DNA of 64,000 nt from Planctomycetota bacterium (GTDB lineage: Bacteria; Planctomycetota; GCA-002687715). This document shows, piece after piece, positions 8,684-17,020 of this stretch. The position numbers and the translations under genes are program-made. The stretch lies in assembly GCA_009691765.1 (NCBI GenBank), contig SIAO01000010.1, forward strand, positions 1 to 64,000, read 5' to 3'. The first letter of the stretch is position 1; every line of letters begins with the position of its first letter. The notes under the pieces were generated by a model, which did no database searches, was not told where the DNA came from, and saw only the letters and a list, made by a program, of their open reading frames with translations.

Positions 8684-9769
8684 ATGCTTACCGACACGAA
8701 ATGGAATGCACTCCGACGCTTGCTGGACATCACTCAGGAGCTTGCGGAACTGCATGTTGATGACAGCACGGCACGGCGGAAACGCCTACGGCGCGGGGCC
8801 TTGCTGCGCCAACTGCGCGCTCGCATCACGCGCCCGGCGCTGCGCCAGTTGCCTGCGCCCTTGGCCCGCCTCGCCACACGCACAACTCTGACTCCAACGG
8901 ACCTCATGATTTTGGCGGTGCTGCTCGAACGACGCATCGCCGCCACCGAGCCGTCGATGAGTGGTCGCGAACTGTTGCAGATGCTCGGAGCCAGCAGCGC
9001 CGAGCTGTTGACCCTCGAAACAACGCTGTGTCGTGGCGCGCCGCTCTTGCGTGCAGCTCTTATCAGCGCCAATGGCGATGGTCTGGATGGGCGCTTCCGT
9101 GTGCACGAGCACTTGTTCGCGCAACTGCGCAAGAGTTGCAGCACGCGAGTGCAGCGTGGTTCGGTCGGGCCCTTCAAAGATGCGGTGGATCACCTGCTCG
9201 CCTTGCGCGAGTGGGGCCTGTTGCACGAGCTGCGCGCTGCGCTGGTGTTCCCGTGGTCTTGCTGGCGCGATGTGCATCCCGAGCCCGTGATCGATGCCGA
9301 ACTTCTGCAACACAGCATCGAGCGCGTTCGCACACGCATTTTACTGCGCGAATCCAAAACTCCGGTAGCACGACTGCCATGGCTGGTCTTCCGCAAGGAA
9401 CACGCTCTCGCACCACTCGGTGACGAAGAACTGCTCCTCGCAACGCTGGCCACTCATGCAGTTTTTACAGCTCTGCCGCCGTTCGGACTTGGCGATCTCG
9501 TGCGCCTTGCGAGCGCGGACGCACGTGAAGTTCTGCTCAAGCGCCCCGTGCTCGAACCCGCAGGGCTGTTACGCAGTCGCCTGTTGGTCGATGTCGAAGT
9601 CGACACGGACCCGATGGATCCGCAAGCGCCGGTGCTGCTCGGAAAATCTGCCCGAGAACTGCTGCTGCCAGCCCCCGACGCAGGGCCAGCCAGCACGAAA
9701 GAACGCCAACGTTTCCACGCTTATCTTGCGCAACTGAAAGACAGCGGCGACTTCTATCGCAGGCTGTGA
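8684..9769 (+). CDS. Hypothetical protein, possibly winged-helix-like domain of an AAA-associated family
   Basis: A 361-residue soluble protein if it starts at ATG 8684 (GGGGAG ten bases upstream); GTG 8645 would add 13 residues. The sequence is leucine- and arginine-rich and helical. The middle (LTPTDLMILAVLLERRI and the following SGRELLQMLG) resembles the N-terminal helical domains found ahead of AAA ATPase modules in large planctomycete proteins. No Walker motif is present here. A second half contains alternating short strands and an acidic tail (DVEVDTDPMDPQAP). It stands alone on the plus strand and is followed 45 bases later by a TPR-like gene. Function not recognised. Confidence 0.55.
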   Translation: MLTDTKWNALRRLLDITQELAELHVDDSTARRKRLRRGALLRQLRARITRPALRQLPAPLARLATRTTLTPTDLMILAVLLERRIAATEPSMSGRELLQMLGASSAELLTLETTLCRGAPLLRAALISANGDGLDGRFRVHEHLFAQLRKSCSTRVQRGSVGPFKDAVDHLLALREWGLLHELRAALVFPWSCWRDVHPEPVIDAELLQHSIERVRTRILLRESKTPVARLPWLVFRKEHALAPLGDEELLLATLATHAVFTALPPFGLGDLVRLASADAREVLLKRPVLEPAGLLRSRLLVDVEVDTDPMDPQAPVLLGKSARELLLPAPDAGPASTKERQRFHAYLAQLKDSGDFYRRL

Positions 9770-9814
9770 TGCAGGGCATAGCGCAACGCGGTGCTAGCGG
9801 GTAGAAAAGCGCCC

Positions 9815-10483
9815 ATGACGCCCAGAGACGAGAAGGCCTACGTAAAGTTTGCAGAATACCGTGCGCTGTATCCCTCAGAGCATGAGGACCGAATCTGGGC
9901 AGCCGTCGCCGAGTACTTCGCGATGAAAGGCGATGGACCGCGCACACTGCTGACTTGGGAAAAAGCACGCACGCTCAATGCAGAGTGGGGCCCACATCGA
10001 CTCGGCTTCGCCAAAGCGCTCATCCGCGCCCACAAGTGGATGGAAGCAGTGCACGAGCTCGAAGCCTGCGCCGAACTCGACAGCTCGGGACTGAAGCCCG
10101 AGTGCTTCGACGAAAACGATCTGTATTTCCTTGGCTATGCGCTCTTTGGTGCAAAGCGCTTTAAGGAAGCCTCAGAGGCTTGGCGTGCCGCCGGTAACAG
10201 CATTCGCTACTGGGCCGATGCCCAACCGCTGAAGCACTTCCACATGCACCGTGGCTGGGCGTGCCACCTTGAGCACGACTTCTTGGATGCCATCGATGCG
10301 TACAAGCGCGCTCTCGTGGCACCTGGTCCTGGCGACACCGCCGAAGACGACGACATGGACACCGCGGATGTGGATGCTTGCCAAGAGCGCATGAATCCGA
10401 CCATCGAGCGCTACTTCGCTCTGGCACAAGCCGGCGAACTTCTGGACTCAGACGAGCTGAGCGCGATGCCTTTTTGCCGGTGA
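9815..10483 (+). CDS. TPR-like helical protein
   Basis: A 222-residue cytosolic protein of paired helices. Segments such as WEKARTLNAEWGPHRLGFAKAL, EAVHELEACAELD, FLGYALFGAKRFKEASEAW and FLDAIDAYKRAL match the spacing of tetratricopeptide repeats (small residues at positions 8 and 20). An acidic loop (EDDDMDTADVD, residues about 178-188) separates the last helices. By analogy it is a protein-protein interaction scaffold; its partner is unknown. I chose ATG 9815 over a GTG at 9791 because the first repeat begins there. It converges on ilvE with 37 bases between them. Confidence 0.6.
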   Translation: MTPRDEKAYVKFAEYRALYPSEHEDRIWAAVAEYFAMKGDGPRTLLTWEKARTLNAEWGPHRLGFAKALIRAHKWMEAVHELEACAELDSSGLKPECFDENDLYFLGYALFGAKRFKEASEAWRAAGNSIRYWADAQPLKHFHMHRGWACHLEHDFLDAIDAYKRALVAPGPGDTAEDDDMDTADVDACQERMNPTIERYFALAQAGELLDSDELSAMPFCR

Positions 10484-10520
10484 GTGGCGTAGTGCGCGCG
10501 ATGCAACGCGCGCCGCGGCA

Positions 10521-11447
10521 TCAAACCACCGGTGTGAGCCAGTGCACGAAGCGTTCTAAGCGCCCACGCACGGCATCGAGGTAGTTGGTTTGAAGCTGGA
10601 GCGTGATGGGCCCGCGCCCGCCGCGCCCGATAGTGCGACCATTGATCTGCCCGACAGGCGTGACTTCTGCCGCAGTACCGGTCATGAACACCTCGTCCGC
10701 GCCTAAGAGATCTTCCACCGTCATGGGTGCGATGCGCACCGGAATGCCGAGATGGTGCGCGATGCTGAGCACCGAGTCGCGCGTGATCCCTGGCAGCAGC
10801 GATTCTTCGGGACCATTGGTAATAAGCGTGTCGCCATGAACCACGAAAACATTTTCGCCTGCGCCTTCGGCAACGCGATCATGACCGTTCAGCAGAATCG
10901 CTTCGTCGTAGCCACGCGCCGCCGCTTCCTTGGTGGCAAGCACCGAGTTCAGATAATGGCCGCAAGCCTTGATGGTGGGGTCCAGTGCACTCGGGAGATA
11001 TTTGCGTTGCTCAACGATGGCAGCGTGGATGCCCTTTTCGAGCGCCTCGGGGCCGAGGTAAGCACCCCAAGACCACACGGCGATGAACGCGTTGATCTCA
11101 CACTCACGTGGCCGGACTCCCATGCGTCCTTCGCCGGTCTGCACCAGCGGGCGGATGTAGCACTCGCGGAAACCGTGCAGCTTGATGAGTTCTGCGATGG
11201 CCTTGGTGAGCTCGGCGTCGGTCCATAGGTATTCCATGAAGTAGCCACGTGCCGATCGCCGCAGGCGCTCGAGGTGCTCAGGAAGACGGAACACAGCCGG
11301 GCCGAGCGCGCCGTCGTAACAGCGCACGCCCTCAAAAACGCCGGTTCCATAATGCACCGCGTGGGAAAAGAAGGAGACCTTGGCCTCGTCGGCGGTGACG
11401 ATCTTGCCGTCCATCCACACAAACTTGCTGTCGACCTTGCGAGACAT
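10521..11447 (-). CDS. ilvE: Branched-chain amino acid aminotransferase
   Basis: A class IV PLP-dependent transaminase making valine, leucine and isoleucine from their 2-oxo acids with glutamate as donor. At 308 residues it matches IlvE length. It carries the N-terminal FVWMDGKIV strand, HYGTGVFEGVRCY, the PLP lysine motif IKACGHYLNS (Lys160), and the phosphate-binding EGAGENVFVV; LLPGITRDSVL and the C-terminal VFMTGTAAEVTPV complete the fold. Start ATG 11447 has GAGGAG seven bases upstream. It is transcribed divergently from a leuA-like gene, linking the last and an upstream step of leucine biosynthesis. Confidence 0.93.
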   Translation of the reverse strand: MSRKVDSKFVWMDGKIVTADEAKVSFFSHAVHYGTGVFEGVRCYDGALGPAVFRLPEHLERLRRSARGYFMEYLWTDAELTKAIAELIKLHGFRECYIRPLVQTGEGRMGVRPRECEINAFIAVWSWGAYLGPEALEKGIHAAIVEQRKYLPSALDPTIKACGHYLNSVLATKEAAARGYDEAILLNGHDRVAEGAGENVFVVHGDTLITNGPEESLLPGITRDSVLSIAHHLGIPVRIAPMTVEDLLGADEVFMTGTAAEVTPVGQINGRTIGRGGRGPITLQLQTNYLDAVRGRLERFVHWLTPVV

Positions 11448-11525
11448 CAGACGCTCCTCGGCGCCATGGTGCGGGAGGCGGGCGCCCGAAGCAAGCGCTG
11501 CGACCTTGACCTTGGGTTGCGTTTC

Positions 11526-11553
11526 TTGATGCACTCCACCGCACCCCTACAAT
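11526..11553 (+). promoter_or_regulatory. Likely sigma-70-type promoter of the leuA-like gene
   Basis: A TTGATG -35 box (11526-11531) and a TACAAT -10 box (11548-11553) are separated by 16 bases and lie 26 bases before the leuA-like ATG. This is the clearest promoter pair in the ilvE/leuA divergent region. It has not been compared with transcript data. Confidence 0.5.
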
Positions 11554-11579
11554 GCACGGCCAATCTCCGGGCAACTCCC

Positions 11580-12812
11580 ATGAATTTCGCAAAGCACGAA
11601 CTCATCCACGACTGGAACCTTCAAGGCGGCACATTCAAGCCCGCCAAGACCATCACGTTTGACGATGAAACGCTGCGCGACGGGCTGCAGTCGCCCTCGG
11701 TGTTCGATCCGCCAGTGGCGGCAAAGTTCGAAATCCTGGACTGCATGGCAGCGATCGGGATCGAAACCGCCAATCTCGGGTTGCCAGGCGCGGGGGAATC
11801 CCACCGCAAAGACATCCTCGCGATGGCGCAGCACATCGCCAAGAACAAGCTCCCCATCCGCCCCAATGTGGCCTGCCGCACGGTAGTGGGAGACATCGAG
11901 CCTGTACGCGCCATCATGGACGCCACGGGACTCTCGGTGCTGGCCTGCTGCTTCATCGGTAGCTCGCCGATCCGCCAATACACCGAAAACTGGACGCTCG
12001 ACACGCTCCTCGGGCATGTCGAAAAAAGTCTGAGCTACGCGCGCGATCACCAGATCCCAGTGATGTTTGTCACCGAAGACACGACGCGCGCGCATCCCGA
12101 CCACATTGAAGCGCTTTACAGCCTCGCGATTGACCTCGGCGCCGAGCGCATCTGCATTTGCGACACGTGCGGCCACGCGACGCCAGACGGTGTGCGCAAT
12201 CTCGTGTCTTTCGTGAAACGCATTGTGGAGCGCAAGGGCAGAGATGTCGGCATCGACTGGCACGGACACCGCGATCGCAATTTGGACCTCGCGAACTGCA
12301 TGGCCGCGGTGGAAGCCGGAGTCAATGAAGTGCACGGTTCGGCCTTGGGCGTCGGCGAACGTGCCGGCAACGCGCCGATGGATCTGCTGCTCGCCAACTT
12401 CAAACTGCTGGGCTGGATCGACCGCGACTTGAGTAGCCTCGGCAACTACGTGCGCACTTGCGCCAAGCATTTGCGCGTGCCCATCCCGCACAACTACCCC
12501 ATCTTTGGCAACGACGCTTTCTTGACCGGCACGGGCGTGCATGCCGCCGCCGTGATCAAAGCCATGCGCAAAGGCGATCCATGGCTGGCGGACCGCGTGT
12601 ATTCCGGCGTACCGGCTGCGGACTTCGGCGAGCAACAGCGTGTCTCCGTGGGTCCGATGAGCGGAAAATCCAACGTGATCTGGTGGCTGGAGCAACATGG
12701 CTACGACGCTGCCAACGAAGCGCTGATCGAACGCGTGTTCGCGGCGGCGAAAGCTGCCGACCATTTGCTGAGTGATGAGGAGCTGCGCAAAGCCACAGGA
12801 GTTGCCCCCTGA
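11580..12812 (+). CDS. leuA: 2-isopropylmalate synthase-like enzyme (DRE-TIM family) without regulatory domain
   Basis: A DRE-TIM metallolyase of 410 residues. The first barrel strand reads FDDETLRDGLQSPS, and the metal-binding HGHRD motif and HGSALGVGERAGN segment follow. Together they place it among isopropylmalate and homocitrate synthases, which condense acetyl-CoA with 2-oxo acids. Family synthases normally have RDGEQ; this protein has RDGLQ, as HMG-CoA lyases do. The C-terminal allosteric LeuA dimer domain (about 100 residues in canonical LeuA) is absent, so leucine feedback would not be expected. Its position divergent from ilvE supports leucine synthesis. Citramalate or homocitrate synthase remain alternatives. 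Confidence 0.75.
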   Translation: MNFAKHELIHDWNLQGGTFKPAKTITFDDETLRDGLQSPSVFDPPVAAKFEILDCMAAIGIETANLGLPGAGESHRKDILAMAQHIAKNKLPIRPNVACRTVVGDIEPVRAIMDATGLSVLACCFIGSSPIRQYTENWTLDTLLGHVEKSLSYARDHQIPVMFVTEDTTRAHPDHIEALYSLAIDLGAERICICDTCGHATPDGVRNLVSFVKRIVERKGRDVGIDWHGHRDRNLDLANCMAAVEAGVNEVHGSALGVGERAGNAPMDLLLANFKLLGWIDRDLSSLGNYVRTCAKHLRVPIPHNYPIFGNDAFLTGTGVHAAAVIKAMRKGDPWLADRVYSGVPAADFGEQQRVSVGPMSGKSNVIWWLEQHGYDAANEALIERVFAAAKAADHLLSDEELRKATGVAP

Positions 12813-12822
12813 AACAGAAAGA

Positions 12823-12857
12823 GGCACGGCCTGGCCACATGGCCCTGCATTCGTGCC
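12823..12857 (+). terminator. Stem-loop after the leuA-like gene, possible terminator
   Basis: GGCACG (12823-12828) pairs with CGTGCC (12852-12857), enclosing a second stem GGCC-acat-GGCC (12833-12844). It starts 10 bases after the leuA-like stop. There is no downstream T-run, so it would be a weak or factor-dependent terminator or an mRNA-stabilising hairpin. Confidence 0.4.
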
Positions 12858-12970
12858 CCGCGACAACAAAGCGAGCGGAGACCCGGAACAGAACTCGCTT
12901 TGATGTCCGCCATACATTGGAGCGTTGCTGCACCGCGAGTGCACCCACGCGTAAGGAATCCTGAAACCAC

Positions 12971-13783
12971 ATGCCCCTGAATCTCGCTGAAATCCCCTTC
13001 CCCAACATCGATCCTGTTGCGTTTACCGTCTTCGGCTTTGAGATCCGCTGGTACGGCATTGCCTATGTTGCGGCTTTCCTGCTAGCCCAGTGGCTGCTGA
13101 GACGGCTCGCGAGAGAGAAACTCCTGCCCCTCAGCGAGCGCGATGTCGGCGATTTCATCTTCTTCGCCATGATCGGCACCATTGTCGGCGGGCGCTTGGG
13201 CTACATCCTGTTCTACAAGTTCTCGTATTACTTCGAGCACCCAGCAGAAGTGCTGCAAGTGTGGCGCGGTGGGCTTTCCTTCCACGGTGGGCTGATCGGA
13301 GTGATTGCGGCTCTCGCGCTGTTCGCACGCAAGCGTGGCGTGGCCATCGCACAGATTCTTGATGCGGCGGCTCTCGTGGTCACTCCGGGCATCTTGTGCG
13401 TACGCCTCGCCAATTTCATTAACGGCGAGCTGTGGGGTCGCCCTTCGGATGTGCCTTGGGCCATGGTCTTTCCCACCGCTGAAGCCGGAGGCGTGCCGCG
13501 CCATCCTTCACAGCTTTACGAAGCAGCCTTTGAAGGCGCCTTGATGTTTGTCGTGCTTTGGAATGCACGAAAGACCAAACTCGCCTCAATTCAGGGTGCC
13601 CTCTTTGGCCTGTTTTTGCTGCTCTATGGTGCAGGACGCTTCATCATCGAATTTGCCCGCGAACCCGACCAGCATCTCGGCACCGTGCTTGGTCCTCTTT
13701 CCATGGGACAAGTGCTTTGCACTGCCATGATGATTCTCGGTACCCTGCTCCTCCTAAGGCGGCGCCAAGCCACTGCGGCTTGA
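12971..13783 (+). CDS. lgt: Phosphatidylglycerol--prolipoprotein diacylglyceryl transferase
   Basis: An integral inner-membrane enzyme that transfers diacylglycerol from phosphatidylglycerol onto the lipobox cysteine of prolipoproteins. Its 270 residues and multiple membrane helices fit Lgt. Seen motifs are the N-terminal IRWYGIAYVAAF, the GGRLGYILFY segment, and GGLSFHGGLIG with its conserved histidine. Also present are the Lgt signature (VRLANFINGELWGRPSDVPW) and the RHPSQLYEA arginine/histidine motif. Lipoproteins in this window (the cytochrome at 18440 and the protein at 27230) are plausible substrates. It is followed 69 bases later by the CARF gene on the same strand. Confidence 0.95.
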   Translation: MPLNLAEIPFPNIDPVAFTVFGFEIRWYGIAYVAAFLLAQWLLRRLAREKLLPLSERDVGDFIFFAMIGTIVGGRLGYILFYKFSYYFEHPAEVLQVWRGGLSFHGGLIGVIAALALFARKRGVAIAQILDAAALVVTPGILCVRLANFINGELWGRPSDVPWAMVFPTAEAGGVPRHPSQLYEAAFEGALMFVVLWNARKTKLASIQGALFGLFLLLYGAGRFIIEFAREPDQHLGTVLGPLSMGQVLCTAMMILGTLLLLRRRQATAA

Positions 13784-13852
13784 TGCTGTTAGACAGCTCG
13801 CTATTCCCAGCCTAGAGTGCTGAATCCCGGACATGATCCGGACTCAAAACCC

Positions 13853-16276
13853 ATGACCACGCTACTCATCACAACCCTCGGCAGCGCCGGACGCGACGAA
13901 GCTCGCCATGGCCACCTCCGCGCTCGTTACCGCCTCCCCGGCGCCGAGCGCATCGTTGAAACTCAACACCTTGGCCTCGAACTGGCGAGAGCGTTGCAGG
14001 CCTCGAAGATTTGCTTCGTAGGCACCACAACTGCGTTCTTCGATCAGCTCGCTTACTTGTTGCCTCCGGAAGCCGCTGCGGCTCCCGTCGCCGAGGCGCA
14101 AGAAGCCCATGTTGAGGAAGTCGCCGACGAGCCCGAGGCAGCACCGCTGACCGAAGACGCATCCGACGACGCAGACACGACCGCTGCGAACGACGATGAC
14201 GACGCGGCTTCGCCAAGCGATGATGAAGACGTCGATGCTGCAAGCGACGAGCAGGCAGCTTGTGAAAGCGCCGCAGCCGCCGAGGCATGTGCAACTTCAG
14301 AATGCGCGACCAGCGTTGATGCCGCTGCAAGCGATGTTTCCGGCAGCGATGCCGCCGCAGCTCCGGCAGCAACGCCGGCTGTCGCAGATGCAACGGACGC
14401 CGCGCCAGCCGCAGCGCCAAGCGTGCCGCGCAAAGTGCATGTTCCCGACACCCGCTCGCTCACCGAGCGGCTCGTGACGCAAGCGCGCACGGGGCGTCCC
14501 GACGCGGCTGCACTCAACGCTTTGGCCAAACGCCTCGCTGTCGCGCTCCACATGCAGCATGTGGAGTGCCTCCTGATCTCTGACCCCACCAGTCCGCGCG
14601 CCACCATGCACGCTCTGCGCACTCTTTCTGAGTTGCCCGACGATGGCGACGAAGTGCACATGGATGTCAGCTTTGGGCCGCGCTCACTGCCGGTGGCCGC
14701 GTTCCTCGCCATTCAGTATCTGCGCCGCTTTCGTCCAGATGTGCGCACGGGCAGTGTGTTCATGGCCGCTCCTGAACACGCCGACGAAGCCGGCATCGTG
14801 CCGGTGAACAGCTTGGATGGCGCCGACGAATTGATGCACTGGATGGGATTGTTCGAAGCACTCGTCGATGGACGCGCGCCGCAAGCGCTGCACACGACTT
14901 TCATGCGCGACCGCTGGCTGAATCGCCTCGCGGGGCCTTATGTGCGCTTCCAACGCGGCCAACGCTTTGGTGCGTTGTCCGAAGTGATCGAAGGCGCCAA
15001 GCTCGTCGAGGAAAAGCGCCGGTCTCTCCGCCGCCTTCCTTCAACGCATCCTTTCCGCTTGTTCGATCCGGTACTGCAACACGCGCTGCGGCCGTTCGTC
15101 TCGGACGCTGCACCCAGCTCGAAGCAATTCGTGTTGGCAGTGCAATCGATGCGCCAAGGCAACTTGCCGCTGGCGGCGTTGCATTTGCGCGACACCATGA
15201 TGTCGGCGTGCCTCGAGGCCTACGGTCGCAGAGCAGCCGAAGCGTGGATGGATGTGCCCGGCAGCGGTGGCGCACAGCAAGTGCGTCCGCGCGATGTGGC
15301 GTCGTTCGTGCTCAGCACACCGTCGATCGCCAGTCAGCTTGCGCCGCTCGACATTGTGTGGCCGCTCATCGCCATGGCGCGTAATCGCTATGTGAACACC
15401 AGCCCCACGACAGTGCGCGCAGGACAGTTGAAGGACGAAGATCACGAAGTTGGTCGCGCAGTCGAAATGGTCGGCGCGCTGCTGCACAACGGCGCGTTTG
15501 CACGCCTGCCGGAATTGCTGCCCTTCGAGTTGGCGGTGCAACAGAGCATCGATCTGCGCGCCGTGCGTGCGCGCGACGCCATGGAAGGGCGCTTTGGCCG
15601 CGGTCAACGCAACGACCGCCGTGGTCCACGGCCACAACGCGGACGCGACAACCGCTTCCAAGGTGGTGGCCCCGAAGGTCAAGCTCCGGAAGGTGGTGCG
15701 CCAGGAGGTGCCGAAGGTGGCGCTCCGGCAGAAGGCGGTGGCGTACCCAGTGATGGTGGCGCGCGCCGTCAGGAAGGCGGAGACCGCGGACCTCGTGGTC
15801 CGCGCGAAGGCGGCCCCGGCAATGGTCGGCCCTACGGCGATCGCGGCCCGCGTGGACCACGCGACGGTGGTGGTCCCGGCCAAGGTCGGCCTTACGGCGA
15901 TCGTGGACCCGGCGGTGGTGAACGTGGACCTCGTGGCCCCGGTGGCGGTCCCGGTTCCGGTGGCCCTCGTGGTCCCCGCGACGGCGGTGGCCCCGGCCAA
16001 GGCCGTCCCTACGGCGATCGTGGACCTCGTCCTGAAGGCGATCGAGGGCCGCGTCAGCGCGACGAAAACGCTCCAGAAGACACAACGCCGCGCGTGAGTC
16101 AGGCGCGTGGCCTTGGGAATCTCGGGCTCGCGTTAGCGCAAGCCGGCCTCGTCGGACGCGGCAAGGATCATCCGCCGCGACATGACACACCTGCGCAGCC
16201 GCAAGCAGAAGCACAAGCCGCTCCGCAACCACCGTCGACACCCACAACACCAGAGTTCCCCGTCGCGGGGCCATGA
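13853..16276 (+). CDS. CARF-domain protein of the Csx2/TM1812 type with acidic insert and RGG-like tail
   Basis: An 807-residue protein with four visible parts. Residues 1-68 are the first half of a CARF Rossmann fold: a LLITTLG strand-loop, then YRLPGAERIVET, then VGTTTAFFDQL. Residues about 69-195 are an Ala/Asp/Glu-rich disordered insert. Residues about 196-530 continue the TM1812/TIGR02221 pattern: DVSFGPRSLP at 271-280 (family: D-x-T-H-G-F-R-S-L-P), a following PVNSLDGADELMHWMGLFEA segment, and a helical region like the family HEPN domain. The HEPN RN-x3-H site reads RNRYVN (510-515), so its histidine is missing. Residues about 577-745 are a Gly/Arg/Pro-rich RGG-like tail. By family, CARF proteins bind cyclic oligoadenylate and HEPN domains cut RNA. 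No cas gene or CRISPR array is nearby. Confidence 0.75.
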   Translation: MTTLLITTLGSAGRDEARHGHLRARYRLPGAERIVETQHLGLELARALQASKICFVGTTTAFFDQLAYLLPPEAAAAPVAEAQEAHVEEVADEPEAAPLTEDASDDADTTAANDDDDAASPSDDEDVDAASDEQAACESAAAAEACATSECATSVDAAASDVSGSDAAAAPAATPAVADATDAAPAAAPSVPRKVHVPDTRSLTERLVTQARTGRPDAAALNALAKRLAVALHMQHVECLLISDPTSPRATMHALRTLSELPDDGDEVHMDVSFGPRSLPVAAFLAIQYLRRFRPDVRTGSVFMAAPEHADEAGIVPVNSLDGADELMHWMGLFEALVDGRAPQALHTTFMRDRWLNRLAGPYVRFQRGQRFGALSEVIEGAKLVEEKRRSLRRLPSTHPFRLFDPVLQHALRPFVSDAAPSSKQFVLAVQSMRQGNLPLAALHLRDTMMSACLEAYGRRAAEAWMDVPGSGGAQQVRPRDVASFVLSTPSIASQLAPLDIVWPLIAMARNRYVNTSPTTVRAGQLKDEDHEVGRAVEMVGALLHNGAFARLPELLPFELAVQQSIDLRAVRARDAMEGRFGRGQRNDRRGPRPQRGRDNRFQGGGPEGQAPEGGAPGGAEGGAPAEGGGVPSDGGARRQEGGDRGPRGPREGGPGNGRPYGDRGPRGPRDGGGPGQGRPYGDRGPGGGERGPRGPGGGPGSGGPRGPRDGGGPGQGRPYGDRGPRPEGDRGPRQRDENAPEDTTPRVSQARGLGNLGLALAQAGLVGRGKDHPPRHDTPAQPQAEAQAAPQPPSTPTTPEFPVAGP
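15820..16035 (+). repeat. In-gene tandem repeat encoding GRPYGDRGPRGPRDGGGPGQ-type units
   Basis: At least three copies of a unit encoding GRPYGDRGP are spaced by Gly/Pro/Arg runs; the first two are one 60-base period apart. The block codes for the core of the RGG-like tail of the CARF protein. Near-identical DNA between copies suggests recent expansion by slippage or unequal recombination, so its length may vary between strains. Confidence 0.8.
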
Positions 16277-16919
16277 GTCGCTTCGTCTGAACGCAACCAT
16301 CACGCCACAGCAACATTGGGCCGCTCCACTTTGGTGGGCGGTCTGCTTGCTGACTACAGCGTCGGCAATCTCGTGCACGGATTTCATGACGTGGGTGCTG
16401 GAAACAGTGCCCACGTGGATCGGCCTCGTGGTGCTCGCCGCAACGTGGCGCCGCTTTTCGTTGACGCCGCTCGCTTGCGGTGTCTTGGCGTTGCACGCGA
16501 TCATCCTCGCGGTAGGCGCGCACTACACCTATGCCGAAGTGCCGTTCGGTTTCTGGATGCGCGATGTGCTGGAACTGGAACGCAACCCCTTCGACCGCCT
16601 CGGGCACTGTTTCCAAGGCATCACACCCGCGCTGCTCGGGCGCGAGCTTCTGCTGCGCACATCGCCGCTCCGCAATGGCGCTTGGCTGCTCACGCTGGGC
16701 ATCTCGCTTGCGCTTGCGGTGTCTGCGCTCTACGAACTCGGCGAGTGGTTAGCGGCGGTGACTCTCGGCCAAAGCGCTGAAGCTTTCTTGGGCATGCAGG
16801 GCGACGAGTGGGATGCGCAAGCCGACATACTCTGCGCCTTCTGCGGCGCCATCTTCGTGTTCATGATTCTCGCCCGGCTGCACCAGCGCCAGCTCGACCG
16901 CCTACTCCGCGCGCCCTGA
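16182..16919 (+). CDS. YjdF-family (DUF2238) integral membrane protein
   Basis: An inner-membrane protein with about six helices. Hallmarks of the DUF2238/YjdF family are present: AVGAHYTYAEVPFG, NPFDRLGHCFQGITPALLGREL, the conserved YELGEWLAA, and FLGMQGDEWDAQADI. The family has no established biochemical function. The first in-frame start is ATG 16182, which overlaps the CARF gene by 95 bases and gives an odd basic, His/Arg-rich N-terminus of about 45 residues. A non-standard start nearer 16270-16300 is likely. Translation is probably coupled to the upstream gene. The 3' end is followed by a divergent-looking promoter region for the porin. Confidence 0.8.
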   Translation: MTHLRSRKQKHKPLRNHRRHPQHQSSPSRGHESLRLNATITPQQHWAAPLWWAVCLLTTASAISCTDFMTWVLETVPTWIGLVVLAATWRRFSLTPLACGVLALHAIILAVGAHYTYAEVPFGFWMRDVLELERNPFDRLGHCFQGITPALLGRELLLRTSPLRNGAWLLTLGISLALAVSALYELGEWLAAVTLGQSAEAFLGMQGDEWDAQADILCAFCGAIFVFMILARLHQRQLDRLLRAP

Positions 16920-16988
16920 CTCCGGGGGAGCGTCCCAATCTCCAACCACCCCATTTGGGGCTGAAATCCTTGACTTTCCGTAAATCTT

Positions 16989-17007
16989 GATACAGATTCT
17001 CATGATC
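16989..17007 (+). promoter_or_regulatory. Fur-box-like operator upstream of the porin gene
   Basis: GATACAGATTCTCATGATC matches the 19-base Fur consensus GATAATGATAATCATTATC at 14 positions. It lies 13 bases before the porin ATG and downstream of a TTGACT box at 16970-16975, so binding would cover a promoter and block transcription when iron is replete. The match is read by eye; the organism's own Fur consensus is unknown. Confidence 0.5.
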
Positions 17008-17020
17008 GTATGGTGAGGCC

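Noticed and set aside
13853..16276. CRISPR array or cas operon expected near the CARF gene
   Set aside because: No regularly spaced repeats with unique spacers and no Cas1, Cas10 or Cmr/Csm-like gene were found anywhere in the window; the only tandem repeats are the coding repeats of the RGG-like tail.
16949..16960. CCCCATTTGGGG palindrome as a terminator
   Set aside because: Only four base pairs with no T-run; it could be chance in GC-rich DNA.
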